Below, piece after piece: positions 1-6,476 of a stretch of DNA of 7,771 nucleotides. The notes under the pieces are model-generated. The model was not told the origin of the DNA, did no database searches, and worked only from the letters and a program-made list of their open reading frames with translations. A program made the translations under genes and the position numbers. Source of the DNA: Puniceicoccales bacterium (GTDB lineage Bacteria > Verrucomicrobiota > Verrucomicrobiia > Opitutales > JAIRKQ01); the NCBI GenBank assembly GCA_031288455.1, contig JAITRI010000044.1:1-7771 (forward strand). The letters run 5' to 3'. The stretch's first letter is position 1; each line of letters opens with the position of its first letter.

Positions 1-1223
1 CTATTTTTTGACAGCGGCGTTGCCCACTTTTCATAGTCAGGTTCCACACATCTTTTTAAAAACTCTTTGAGTGTTTCCACAATGGGTAGAAACAATGCGC
101 TAAAGTTGTTACCGAATGATTCCGATATGATGCGGTCACTATTATCATCGAGTACTTTCCTCTTTTGGGTACGAAATTCCGCCTGAAGGTCTTTTTCCGA
201 TAGTCCAATAATGCTTTTCAGTTCTTCCATGGCGCTCGACTTCAGCAATTTATTTGGATCTATGGTGTACCTTCCCCTAAAGATAGACTCAAGTGCGTCG
301 TAGGTGATCGTTTTCGGCGTTTTTTCAGAAGTTCCAACGATCTCAAAGTCCTCACGCTCAACGTCCACGCGACCCATAACGTACTTGTCAAGATCAGAAA
401 ATCCGTAACGCCGCCCACTCAGAAGGTCTTTCCATGTGTCGACAACGCTAATATCGCCCTCGATGGAGCCTTCCATTTCCTTTCGGAATATTGCGTTGAA
501 TCGTTCATAGAGCGTGTGGCAAGAGTCAATGTCGCGCTGTAATTGTGGATAGCTCAATATTTTTGTAGCGTTGCGGAAAAAATCTTTCATTTGTGAAATG
601 TTTTTCCCTTCGGCAACTGCGCGCGAAATGTCGCGGATTTGCCGGAATTCGGCCCACGTTAGCTTGTTTTTCGCATCAATTTCTCTGCCATCAGAGGCGG
701 CATTTACTATAATTTTAAATTTTTTAACAATGCCATGAAATTCGACATCGAAGCTGGAAGTGATTTCTTTGGAGCTGATGGTCGAAATTTTCGCAGACGC
801 GGAAGTATCGGTGGCAGGCAAAGTGTCTTTTTTAAATTTTTTCGTTTTATCTTTCAACAAATGATTAATCCATTTTTTAACATTCGCCGTAATATTCGCC
901 GATTGCTCCCCGTACGCTTGGTCGCTTTGTTTGGTTTGTGTATCAGGTGTCGCGGTGCCTTTTCTGTGAAAATTGAACAGTTCCAGTGTGCCGTGTTTGT
1001 GTTTTGCTTGTTCCGGCGCACGCACTTCCATTCCTTTCTGATCAACCGCATTGTTGGCAATTTTTCCCATGTGATTTGCGGTTTTCCCATCGTTCGGCTG
1101 CAGAGTTTTTCCGCCATAGGTGTTCTGAATCTCCACATTCTCTTCTTCGATTGAATTATTATCTTCAATGTTTGCACCCGCATTCGCGGCAATGCCATCC
1201 TTTTTAAGCGAATCAATTTTCAT
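1..1223 (-). CDS. Unknown protein, paralogue A; C-terminus beyond left edge
   Basis: I do not recognise this protein. The frame is open from an ATG at 1223 to base 1 (407 codons, no stop), so the gene is intact but cut by the window. Residues 1-150 are polar and rich in N, K, D, T and Q with no signal peptide or membrane segment, and look disordered. Residues ~165-405 align with the neighbouring gene at 1501-2889. Shared blocks include GREIDAKNKLTWAEFR (179-194; GKEVDQNDKLTWPELR in the neighbour), GDISVVDT (256-263), RVDVERE (285-291), RYTIDPNKLLK (318-328) and EKWATPLS (398-405). Judging from the neighbour, about 130 residues lie outside the window, for a total near 540. There is no Shine-Dalgarno before the ATG, and a strong promoter ends 10 bp upstream, so translation is probably leaderless or nearly so. 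Secreted effector or surface-associated roles are possible but nothing in the sequence proves them. That the ORF is real is well supported by the paralogy; its function is unknown. Confidence 0.85.
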   Translation of the reverse strand, partial: MKIDSLKKDGIAANAGANIEDNNSIEEENVEIQNTYGGKTLQPNDGKTANHMGKIANNAVDQKGMEVRAPEQAKHKHGTLELFNFHRKGTATPDTQTKQSDQAYGEQSANITANVKKWINHLLKDKTKKFKKDTLPATDTSASAKISTISSKEITSSFDVEFHGIVKKFKIIVNAASDGREIDAKNKLTWAEFRQIRDISRAVAEGKNISQMKDFFRNATKILSYPQLQRDIDSCHTLYERFNAIFRKEMEGSIEGDISVVDTWKDLLSGRRYGFSDLDKYVMGRVDVEREDFEIVGTSEKTPKTITYDALESIFRGRYTIDPNKLLKSSAMEELKSIIGLSEKDLQAEFRTQKRKVLDDNSDRIISESFGNNFSALFLPIVETLKEFLKRCVEPDYEKWATPLSKN

Positions 1224-1233
1224 AGTGGTGGAA

Positions 1234-1261
1234 ATTGTAGCATTTTTACAGGAGCTGTCAA
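1234..1261 (-). promoter_or_regulatory. Sigma70-type promoter of paralogue A
   Basis: Read on the minus strand, TTGACA (1261-1256) is followed after exactly 16 bp by TACAAT (1239-1234). The ATG at 1223 begins 10 bp after the -10 box. A transcription start about 7 bp after the box would leave a leader of only a few bases. The same arrangement precedes the genes at 2889 and 7209. Confidence 0.75.
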
Positions 1262-1313
1262 TCCGAAAATTATGTAAAATTAATCATATTCCGCTGGCCG
1301 CTGCTATGCTTTT

Positions 1314-1333
1314 GGCGCGCCCAATGGCGCGCC
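1314..1333. repeat. Perfect 8-bp inverted repeat, GGCGCGCC x2
   Basis: GGCGCGCC at 1314-1321 and again at 1326-1333 flank a CAAT spacer. Each half is itself palindromic, so the pair is both a direct and an inverted repeat and can form an 8-bp all-GC stem with a 4-base loop. Neither strand has a T-run after it, so it is not a standard intrinsic terminator. It lies downstream of paralogue B and about 50 bp upstream of the promoter of paralogue A, and may separate their transcription. Confidence 0.7.
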
Positions 1334-1500
1334 GCTGTACTTCGTGCGCAATGGCATTGCAGTGCCTCCGTGCAATTCTGCGGAACGTCCCACGGCGGTG
1401 AAAGAAAGTTCCGTTGCAGCGCAGCGGCTCTGTTCGCAGCATCACCACTCCCGCTGGTCAAACCTCAGCAATTCATTTTAGCTGGAGAGGTGTGGCACTT

Positions 1501-2889
1501 TTAGTTGGGTTCCACAAGGTATTTTTCGATTATTTCCATCTGCGGTAGCTCTGCCAAAGCTCCGCTTGCATTGAACAGATCAAGCAATTCGGATGGAATT
1601 ATTGTGCTAAGATCCGTCCCGCTGCGGAACGGCAGATTAAATATGTGATGGTCTTTATTTTTCACAAACTTATAGAGTTCCGGATATTGTCGCCTGATTT
1701 GCTCCTCCGCTTCCAACTGTGCCGAATCGGCGTGTACGTGTTTTTGTCCCAAAATTTCCTTTGTGCGAAGTTCTATCATTTCGCTAAGTTTTTCATTAAC
1801 TCGCCTCCGCAGATCATTTTCGAGGATAATCAGGCTCTCGACGATTACCATGGCGGCGAACCCGGAGCATGTGGTCACAATTTTCTTGGTATCTGCGTTT
1901 GACAGCGGCGTTGCCCACTTTTCAGAGTCGGGTTGCGTGTATTTCGAGAGAAATGCCCACACGCGTCTCACTATGCAGTGGAAAAATGCGGCAACGTTGT
2001 GATACGCTGAAATTGATATAGTTTTTGCACTACAATAATTTTTCAAAATTGTTTTGTTTCTTGCCGAATGAAATTCGTTCCAAAGATCCTGCTCCGTCAG
2101 CTGGAGCAGATTTTTGTATTCCGGCTTCAGTAATTTACTTGGATCTATGGCGTATCTGCGAGTAAAAATTGATACTACGGGATCGAGTGTCTTGGGGAGT
2201 GCCAAATCTTCGGTGGTAGCTCCAACGAGCTTCCGATTTTCGCGTTCCACATCCGTGTGACCATAATTAATACATTGCGTGACATCAGTAATTTTATCTT
2301 TATGTCCACTTTTGGTATGGTTTTGTGTGTCAACGACGGCAATATCCCCACCTTTGGAGATTTTCACCTGCTCCATGAACAGGGTATTGAACTTATCGTA
2401 CAAGTCGTAGCACCCTTTGACATTGCCAAGGAATTTCGAATGCTGACACATTGCTTTGAACCTAGAACGCATGTTTTCGTTATCGGCAGAATTTGTTCTT
2501 TCGAGCCCGCACTCCATTGATTTGAATTCGTACGCCACGCTGCGTGCTTTTCGCAACTCAGGCCAGGTTAATTTGTCGTTCTGATCAACTTCTTTCCCTT
2601 CAGCGGCGGCGACAACTATCACTTCTAATTTTCGAACTATCTCGCCCAATTCTTTTGGTGAAATTTTCCCGGAAATCTTGGCAATTTGTTTCAAAAGAGA
2701 CCCAGCTTTGTCTGCCTTCGTCTCTTTAGCAAGTTTCACAGCACGATCTGCCATTTTTTTATTTGCGCACGCTGCATCGATTAAACTGGCGGAGGTTTTT
2801 ATTTTTTCCTCCTGCTCGGATATCTTTATATCCATGACATCATTGAGTGCTGCAATATCCTGATTACACAGGGTAACTTTATCCACCAT
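1501..2889 (-). CDS. Unknown protein, paralogue B (462 aa)
   Basis: I do not recognise this protein. It is the tandem paralogue of the gene at 1-1223. Matching blocks, numbered from the chosen start, are GKEVDQNDKLTWPELR (98-113), GDIAVVDT (181-188), DVERENRKLVG (213-223), RYAIDPSKLLK (245-255) and EKWATPLS (323-330). The N-terminal ~75 residues are charged and probably helical. A short hydrophobic stretch (about 343-356) contains a Glu and is more likely a buried helix than a membrane span. It is followed by a charged, possibly coiled segment (358-405). The frame stays open upstream to a TTG at 2994, with another ATG at 2958. I prefer the ATG at 2889 because TTGATG-16 bp-TACAAT lies just before it, as in its paralogue, and because longer forms would cover that promoter and approach accB. 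There is no Shine-Dalgarno. The gene ends at a TAG. It is divergent from the acc operon and probably not part of it. Confidence 0.85.
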   Translation of the reverse strand: MVDKVTLCNQDIAALNDVMDIKISEQEEKIKTSASLIDAACANKKMADRAVKLAKETKADKAGSLLKQIAKISGKISPKELGEIVRKLEVIVVAAAEGKEVDQNDKLTWPELRKARSVAYEFKSMECGLERTNSADNENMRSRFKAMCQHSKFLGNVKGCYDLYDKFNTLFMEQVKISKGGDIAVVDTQNHTKSGHKDKITDVTQCINYGHTDVERENRKLVGATTEDLALPKTLDPVVSIFTRRYAIDPSKLLKPEYKNLLQLTEQDLWNEFHSARNKTILKNYCSAKTISISAYHNVAAFFHCIVRRVWAFLSKYTQPDSEKWATPLSNADTKKIVTTCSGFAAMVIVESLIILENDLRRRVNEKLSEMIELRTKEILGQKHVHADSAQLEAEEQIRRQYPELYKFVKNKDHHIFNLPFRSGTDLSTIIPSELLDLFNASGALAELPQMEIIEKYLVEPN

Positions 2890-2900
2890 GGCGGAAGGAA

Positions 2901-2928
2901 ATTGTAATATTTTTGCGCACGCCATCAA
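2901..2928 (-). promoter_or_regulatory. Promoter of paralogue B; decides its start
   Basis: On the minus strand TTGATG (2928-2923) is followed after 16 bp by TACAAT (2906-2901), and the ATG at 2889 begins 11 bp later. The bases after the -10 box (TTTCC...) also resemble those of paralogue A. The match in spacing and position argues that the upstream in-frame starts at 2958 and 2994 are not used. Confidence 0.65.
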
Positions 2929-2998
2929 CTGAAAAATCGTAGGAAATTTAAATTGCATTGGCCATCTCAATTCTTTCCCTGTGTGCAGCGTCAACGAT

Positions 2999-3003
2999 AG
3001 GAG
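2999..3003 (+). promoter_or_regulatory. Shine-Dalgarno AGGAG deciding a TTG start for accB
   Basis: AGGAG sits 5 bases before TTG at 3009. The longer in-frame start at 2958 has no such site. The TTG yields an N-terminus (MDLHEIQQL...) that matches the usual AccB opening, as in MDIRKIKKL of E. coli. I saw no convincing promoter for the operon between 2890 and 2998. Confidence 0.75.
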
Positions 3004-3008
3004 AAGTT

Positions 3009-3458
3009 TTGGACTTGCACGAGATACAGCAGCTTACGAATTTGCTAAAGGATTCCAATCTGCACGAATTGGAAATTGAACGCGGGAATATGCGCCTGAA
3101 GATCGTAAATCACGGCGGCATAGCACACGCCCATGAGCCAGCGGCGGCACAGCAAAGCCAAATCATAATACGCGACGATAAGGCCGCACACGCCGTTAAT
3201 CTGGACGATTCGGAACGCTATCACATAATAAAATCCCCAGTTGTGGGAACATTCTACAGTGCCCCATCCCCAGAGGCGCCGGATTTCGTTGCGAAAGATG
3301 TGCCTGTGGACGTCAATTCGACGGTGTGCGTAATAGAGGCGATGAAAGTCATGAACGAGATACAGGCCGAAGTTAAGGGAATCATCGCCGAAGTATTGGT
3401 GCAGAATGGACAACCCGTTGAATTCGGACAGCCGCTGTTTAAGGTCAAAAAGCTATAG
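3009..3458 (+). CDS. accB: Biotin carboxyl carrier protein of acetyl-CoA carboxylase
   Basis: AccB carries the biotin that AccC carboxylates and that the carboxyltransferase then uses to turn acetyl-CoA into malonyl-CoA, the first committed step of fatty acid synthesis in the cytosol. With the TTG start it is 149 residues, close to the family norm (156 in E. coli). Residues 1-33 form the usual N-terminal segment (DLHEIQQL...LHELEIERG). A His/Ala/Gln-rich linker follows (about 35-70), then the biotinyl domain opening at SPVVGTFYSAPSPEAP and containing the biotin-acceptor motif EAMKVMN with Lys113. The domain closes normally at GQPLFKVKKL. accC starts 3 bp after the stop, so the two are co-translated in one operon. 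No birA or carboxyltransferase genes are in the window. Identification is firm; only the start is inferred. Confidence 0.96.
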   Translation: MDLHEIQQLTNLLKDSNLHELEIERGNMRLKIVNHGGIAHAHEPAAAQQSQIIIRDDKAAHAVNLDDSERYHIIKSPVVGTFYSAPSPEAPDFVAKDVPVDVNSTVCVIEAMKVMNEIQAEVKGIIAEVLVQNGQPVEFGQPLFKVKKL

Positions 3459-3461
3459 AAT

Positions 3462-4838
3462 ATGTTCGAAAAGGTTTTGGTAGCGAATCGCGGAGAAATC
3501 GCGCTGCGTGTGATACGTGCCTGCCGCGAACTTGGCATAAAAACGGTTGCCGTCTACTCGGAGGCGGATGACCAGTCGCTGCATGTCCAATTGGCGGATG
3601 AGGCCATATGCATAGGCGATGCTCCAAGCGCCAACAGTTATCTGCGCGCCGATAGAATCTTCAGCGCCGCGGAAATAACCAACGTTGACGCAATACACCC
3701 CGGCTATGGGTTTCTTTCGGAAAATGCGACGTTTGCGCAGCAGTGCCTCGACTGCAACATTGCCTTTATCGGGCCACTTCCGGAGACAATATTGCAGATG
3801 GGCAATAAATCAGTTGCGAAGAGCATCGCCAGGAGTGTTGCCGTGCCGTGTGTGCCGGGCAGTGACGGCGTGATCAGCAGCGAAATAAAGGCTAAGGAGC
3901 TCGCCGATTCCATAGGATATCCGGTTTTCATAAAGGCGGCTGCCGGTGGCGGTGGCAAGGGTATGCGACTGGTCAACAATTCCGTGTCATTCTGCAAGGA
4001 GTATAAAATGGCGCGCGCGGAAGCGGAAAAGGCATTCGGAAACGGTGCCGTTTACATTGAAAAATGCATCGATGAGCCGAGGCACATAGAATTTCAGGTG
4101 CTGGCCGATCGCTACGGAAAAATAATACACCTGTTTGACCGCGACTGTTCCATTCAGCGCAGATATCAGAAGTTGATAGAGGAGGCACCGTCACCGTTTT
4201 TATCGGAAAAACTCAGGGGTGAAATCGGGCGTGCCGCCACCAGGATCGCACAGAAATGCGGCTACCAAAATGCCGGGACGGTCGAATTTTTGGTGGATAA
4301 AAACGGCAATTACTATTTCATCGAAATGAATGCCCGCATCCAGGTGGAGCACGGCGTTACGGAGGAAATGACAGGCATCGACATCGTCAAATGGCAATTG
4401 CTGATAGCCGCCGGGGAGAAATTGACAATCGACCAGCGGGATGTGCGCATCAATAGATGTGCCATCGAATGCAGGATTAACGCCGAGGATCCGGCGAGGA
4501 ATTTTGCGCCCTGTCCCGGGGAAATAGTGCTCTACTATTCTCCCGGTGGACACGGCGTGCGCGTCGACTCGCACGTATACGCCGGCTATGGCATTCCGCG
4601 CTACTACGACAGCACGGTGGCGAAATTGATAACGTCCGGCGAAACGCGCGAAATCGCAATTCACAGGATGCACAGCGCACTCAGCGAATATATGATCCGC
4701 GGCATAGACACGACAATTCCGTTTGCGCGTGCCGTCATGAGGGACAAGGGATACATTGCCGGCAACTACACGACGAAGTTCGTCGAGGATTTCATGAAGC
4801 GTACGCCGGTTGACGCATTGGACTTTAAAAACTGTTAG
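3462..4838 (+). CDS. accC: Biotin carboxylase subunit of acetyl-CoA carboxylase
   Basis: AccC uses ATP and bicarbonate to carboxylate the biotin of AccB. The 458 residues match the family length (449 in E. coli) and all three domains are present. The N-terminal fold opens with KVLVANRGEIALRVIRACRELG. The ATP-grasp lobe has Lys158 and the glycine loop GGGGKGMR (162-169). The central domain has EMNARIQVEH with Glu288, Asn290, Arg292 and Glu296, and Arg338 lies in ECRINAEDP; these are the known metal, catalytic and bicarbonate residues. Two conserved positions differ from the common sequence: QRRYQK has Tyr235 where E. coli has the ATP-contacting His236, and EHGVTEE has Gly298 where most homologues have Pro (EHPVTE). 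With the key residues intact I expect an active enzyme. There is no clear Shine-Dalgarno at its ATG, so it is probably translationally coupled to accB, whose stop is 3 bp upstream. Confidence 0.98.
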   Translation: MFEKVLVANRGEIALRVIRACRELGIKTVAVYSEADDQSLHVQLADEAICIGDAPSANSYLRADRIFSAAEITNVDAIHPGYGFLSENATFAQQCLDCNIAFIGPLPETILQMGNKSVAKSIARSVAVPCVPGSDGVISSEIKAKELADSIGYPVFIKAAAGGGGKGMRLVNNSVSFCKEYKMARAEAEKAFGNGAVYIEKCIDEPRHIEFQVLADRYGKIIHLFDRDCSIQRRYQKLIEEAPSPFLSEKLRGEIGRAATRIAQKCGYQNAGTVEFLVDKNGNYYFIEMNARIQVEHGVTEEMTGIDIVKWQLLIAAGEKLTIDQRDVRINRCAIECRINAEDPARNFAPCPGEIVLYYSPGGHGVRVDSHVYAGYGIPRYYDSTVAKLITSGETREIAIHRMHSALSEYMIRGIDTTIPFARAVMRDKGYIAGNYTTKFVEDFMKRTPVDALDFKNC

Positions 4839-4843
4839 GAGCT

Positions 4844-5299
4844 ATGGCTAGAGAAAAAGTTGAAAAAAATAAAAACGAAGATCCGTTTCCCATTCCGATG
4901 GCCTCGGATGATTCCACCTGTAACATGGGTGAAATAAAAATTAATCACTCCGTAATCGCCAACATTGCGACGCTGAGCGCAATGCAGACGGATGGAGTAT
5001 TGTGCGTCGGCAAACGCGGATTCGCCAGCGGAATCGCATCATTTTTTTCGAACAAAAAATCTTCGGGGAGCGGCATCAGCGTCTCCGAGGATGAGTTCGG
5101 CAACTATGTGATTGACATCTGCGTGACTCTGAAATTCGGCTGCGAACTCGCCAAAGTCGCCGCCAACGTACAGCAAAATGTTGCGAAACACATCACAAAA
5201 ATGACAAATTCCGGAGTCGGTCGCATCAACATCGTCATAGAGGGTGTGGAGGTTACTGAAGATTCTGGCAAATGTGGATCCTCCGGAGAAATGCTATGA
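4844..5299 (+). CDS. Asp23/Gls24 family envelope stress protein (DUF322)
   Basis: A 151-residue soluble protein. Residues ~29-138 follow the Asp23/Gls24 pattern: GEIKINHSVIANIATLSAMQ at the start, a Gly/Ser-rich loop (about 58-76), the strand region GNYVIDICVTLKFGCELAKVAANVQQNV, and the closing GVGRINIVIEGVEV. The first ~28 residues are charged and probably disordered. In Bacillus subtilis the equivalent third gene of the accB-accC operon is yqhY, which has been linked to control of acetyl-CoA carboxylase activity; Asp23 of Staphylococcus binds the membrane through AmaP. Here it follows accC by 5 bp, with an AGGAG (4837-4841) that overlaps the accC stop and sits only 2 bases before the ATG. 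It overlaps the next gene as ATGA. The family is clear from sequence; a role in tuning AccBC or anchoring to the envelope is inferred from neighbours. Confidence 0.88.
   Translation: MAREKVEKNKNEDPFPIPMASDDSTCNMGEIKINHSVIANIATLSAMQTDGVLCVGKRGFASGIASFFSNKKSSGSGISVSEDEFGNYVIDICVTLKFGCELAKVAANVQQNVAKHITKMTNSGVGRINIVIEGVEVTEDSGKCGSSGEML
5285..5289 (+). promoter_or_regulatory. Shine-Dalgarno GGAGA for the membrane-anchor gene
   Basis: GGAGA lies 6 bases before the ATG at 5296, inside the end of the Asp23 gene. It favours that start over the upstream in-frame ATG at 5272, which would enlarge the overlap and has no ribosome site. Confidence 0.6.
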
Positions 5300-5793
5300 T
5301 TGACGCATTTAAAAATATTCATTGGCAGTGTGACTTGTCCAAGTGCCTTTTCGATGGGTATTCGCTGGCGGCGATCGCAGCGATTGCAATCGCAACAATA
5401 TTTCTGATTTTCATTTTCAGGAGCAGGAAAATATTCATCGCGAAGAGCTGCAGCGGCACCATTTCGCTGACGAAAAATGCTCTGCGGAGGATGATTGTGT
5501 CAGTAGCGCGCGACATTGGGCTCAGTGAAAAAGTTTACACGAAGATCCGCTGCCGCCGCAATTGCATATGCATCGACGTCACCATAAGGGCGAACGGTTG
5601 GCAAAATGTCGCAAATGTGTCGAAGGAGCTGCACGACAGATTGCGGGAGACCCTCGTCGATGTCATCGGCATAGCGGCCATTAAAAAAATTAACATAATC
5701 ATTGCGGGATTCTCGTTCAGGGGCGCAATGTCCAACGGCGCGCATGCGGAGGAGCAGCGCGGCCATCGGGATGACGTTGACCGGGAAGAATAG
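5296..5793 (+). CDS. AmaP-like single-pass membrane protein with Asp23-type domain
   Basis: 165 residues from the ATG that overlaps the preceding stop as ATGA. Residues 22-41 (YSLAAIAAIAIATIFLIFIF) form one hydrophobic segment, followed by RSRK, so the C-terminal domain should lie in the cytoplasm. Residues ~50-142 resemble the C-terminal half of AmaP, the membrane anchor of Asp23. They have GTISLTKNALRRMIVSVARD, then a strand (CICIDVTIRANG), then the helix NVANVSKELHDRLRETLVDV and the strand KINIIIAGF. AmaP of Staphylococcus has two N-terminal membrane segments, whereas I see only one here. The last ~20 residues are charged and polar. Overlap with the Asp23 gene suggests the two proteins bind each other, this one fixing the other at the membrane. 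It has several cysteines (12, 17 and a CRRNC motif), unusual for the family. It is the last gene of the operon. The assignment rests on pattern and context. Confidence 0.72.
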   Translation: MIDAFKNIHWQCDLSKCLFDGYSLAAIAAIAIATIFLIFIFRSRKIFIAKSCSGTISLTKNALRRMIVSVARDIGLSEKVYTKIRCRRNCICIDVTIRANGWQNVANVSKELHDRLRETLVDVIGIAAIKKINIIIAGFSFRGAMSNGAHAEEQRGHRDDVDREE

Positions 5794-5843
5794 GTAGACA
5801 GTTGGCTCCAGGCGAAACATCCGAAGATGTCAAAATAAATTGA

Positions 5844-5866
5844 GCGAGGAATATACATAACCTCGC
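5844..5866. terminator. Possible bidirectional terminator between convergent operon and ruvX
   Basis: GCGAGG (5844-5849) and CCTCGC (5861-5866) form a 6-bp GC stem with an 11-base loop, 50 bp after the end of the acc operon. On the plus strand the following bases (CATTCGATTTCT) are only mildly T-rich. On the minus strand the stem is followed by CAATTTATTTTG, a better tract. This would end ruvX transcription, although 167 bp beyond its stop. A second, weaker stem, CAAATG/CATTTG (5969-5993), lies closer to ruvX. The rest of 5794-6032 shows no gene, tRNA or other clear element. Confidence 0.4.
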
Positions 5867-6032
5867 CCATTCGATTTCTATCAAACTAAACCTAACAACA
5901 AGAACTAGCTGTTTGTTCCTGTATACCTATTAGGACTCGATCCGTGACAATTTGTTCAAAAATTTTTCCAAATGTCTGCGATTTGTCCATTTGAACTGGC
6001 TCAAAAGTTTCAGCAAATGCGCAGTTTACCAC

Positions 6033-6476
6033 TCACGCTTTGACGTTTTCATTTAGAAAATCGTTCAAAATTATCGCCGCTGCCGCCGAATCGATGGCGC
6101 CACTTCTGCGCTGTTTTCTTTTTTTTGCTGGGGACTGCCCATTTTCGATCGCGCGTCTATCGCGCGTGGCCTGGTCGCTCGTCAAGCGCTCATCGGCGCG
6201 GGAAATTTTCACATCATCCGGCAATGCGCGCGCCAATTTTTCAATGAAATTATCCACTTCCGATGCATTTTTGCCAACTGATCCATCCATGTTTAGTGGA
6301 TATCCAACGGCGATTTCATTCACGCAATTTTTTTCCACCATTTCGCAAATTTTTTCTATTTTCTCTCCGTCGCAATCGGAAACTATGGCGCACATCGGCA
6401 GGACGATCCCAACATCTCCGTGGCATATGCTCACGCCGACTCTCTTTGCGCCGTAATCTATTCCCATGTAGTTCAT
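6033..6476 (-). CDS. ruvX: RuvX/YqgF family RNase H-like nuclease
   Basis: The 147-residue protein has the family's RNase H-like fold. GIDYGAKRVGVSIC (5-18) carries the first catalytic Asp (Asp7). EIAVGYPLNMDGSVGKNA (residues 54-71) is the conserved VGxPLNMDG block. ADERLTSDQA (94-103) supplies the central acidic residues, and the last acidic motif is AIDSAAAAIIL (126-136). The length is typical (138 in E. coli). Family members are implicated in maturation of the 16S rRNA 5' end (YqgF) and, under the name RuvX, were proposed to resolve Holliday junctions. The C-terminal linker GQSPAKKRKQRRSG is notably basic and could contact nucleic acid. ATG at 6476 has no Shine-Dalgarno, and neither does the alternative ATG at 6467. 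The gene stands alone, convergent with the acc operon and divergent from the tmRNA gene. Confidence 0.95.
   Translation of the reverse strand: MNYMGIDYGAKRVGVSICHGDVGIVLPMCAIVSDCDGEKIEKICEMVEKNCVNEIAVGYPLNMDGSVGKNASEVDNFIEKLARALPDDVKISRADERLTSDQATRDRRAIENGQSPAKKRKQRRSGAIDSAAAAIILNDFLNENVKA

Larger units (their letters stand above)
1224..1500. other. Intergenic gap between paralogues A and B
   Basis: There is no convincing gene in these 277 bp. The left end (1224-1261) is the promoter of paralogue A. The middle (about 1290-1470) is clearly more GC-rich than both flanks and rich in short inverted repeats: the GGCGCGCC pair at 1314-1333, and CGGAAC (1381-1386) with GTTCCG (1408-1413). It could hold a structured RNA or serve as the 3' end of paralogue B, but no T-tract terminator is visible. 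Short frames crossing it show no similarity to the paralogues. Confidence 0.5.

Noticed and set aside
1..1223. A broken or frameshifted copy of paralogue B
   Set aside because: Reading codon by codon from ATG 1223 gives 407 codons with no stop, and the EKWATPLS block near the edge is still in the same frame, so the gene is intact within the window.
735..1401. Overlapping frames on both strands (for example 735-1154 plus, 854-1216 minus) as separate genes
   Set aside because: They lie across the open frame of paralogue A, whose protein aligns with its neighbour throughout; the alternative translations have no such support.
5881..5960. Possible tRNA-like element (AGGACTCGATCC) after the acc operon
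   Set aside because: No acceptor, D or anticodon stem can be formed around it and the T-loop does not match GTTCRA.
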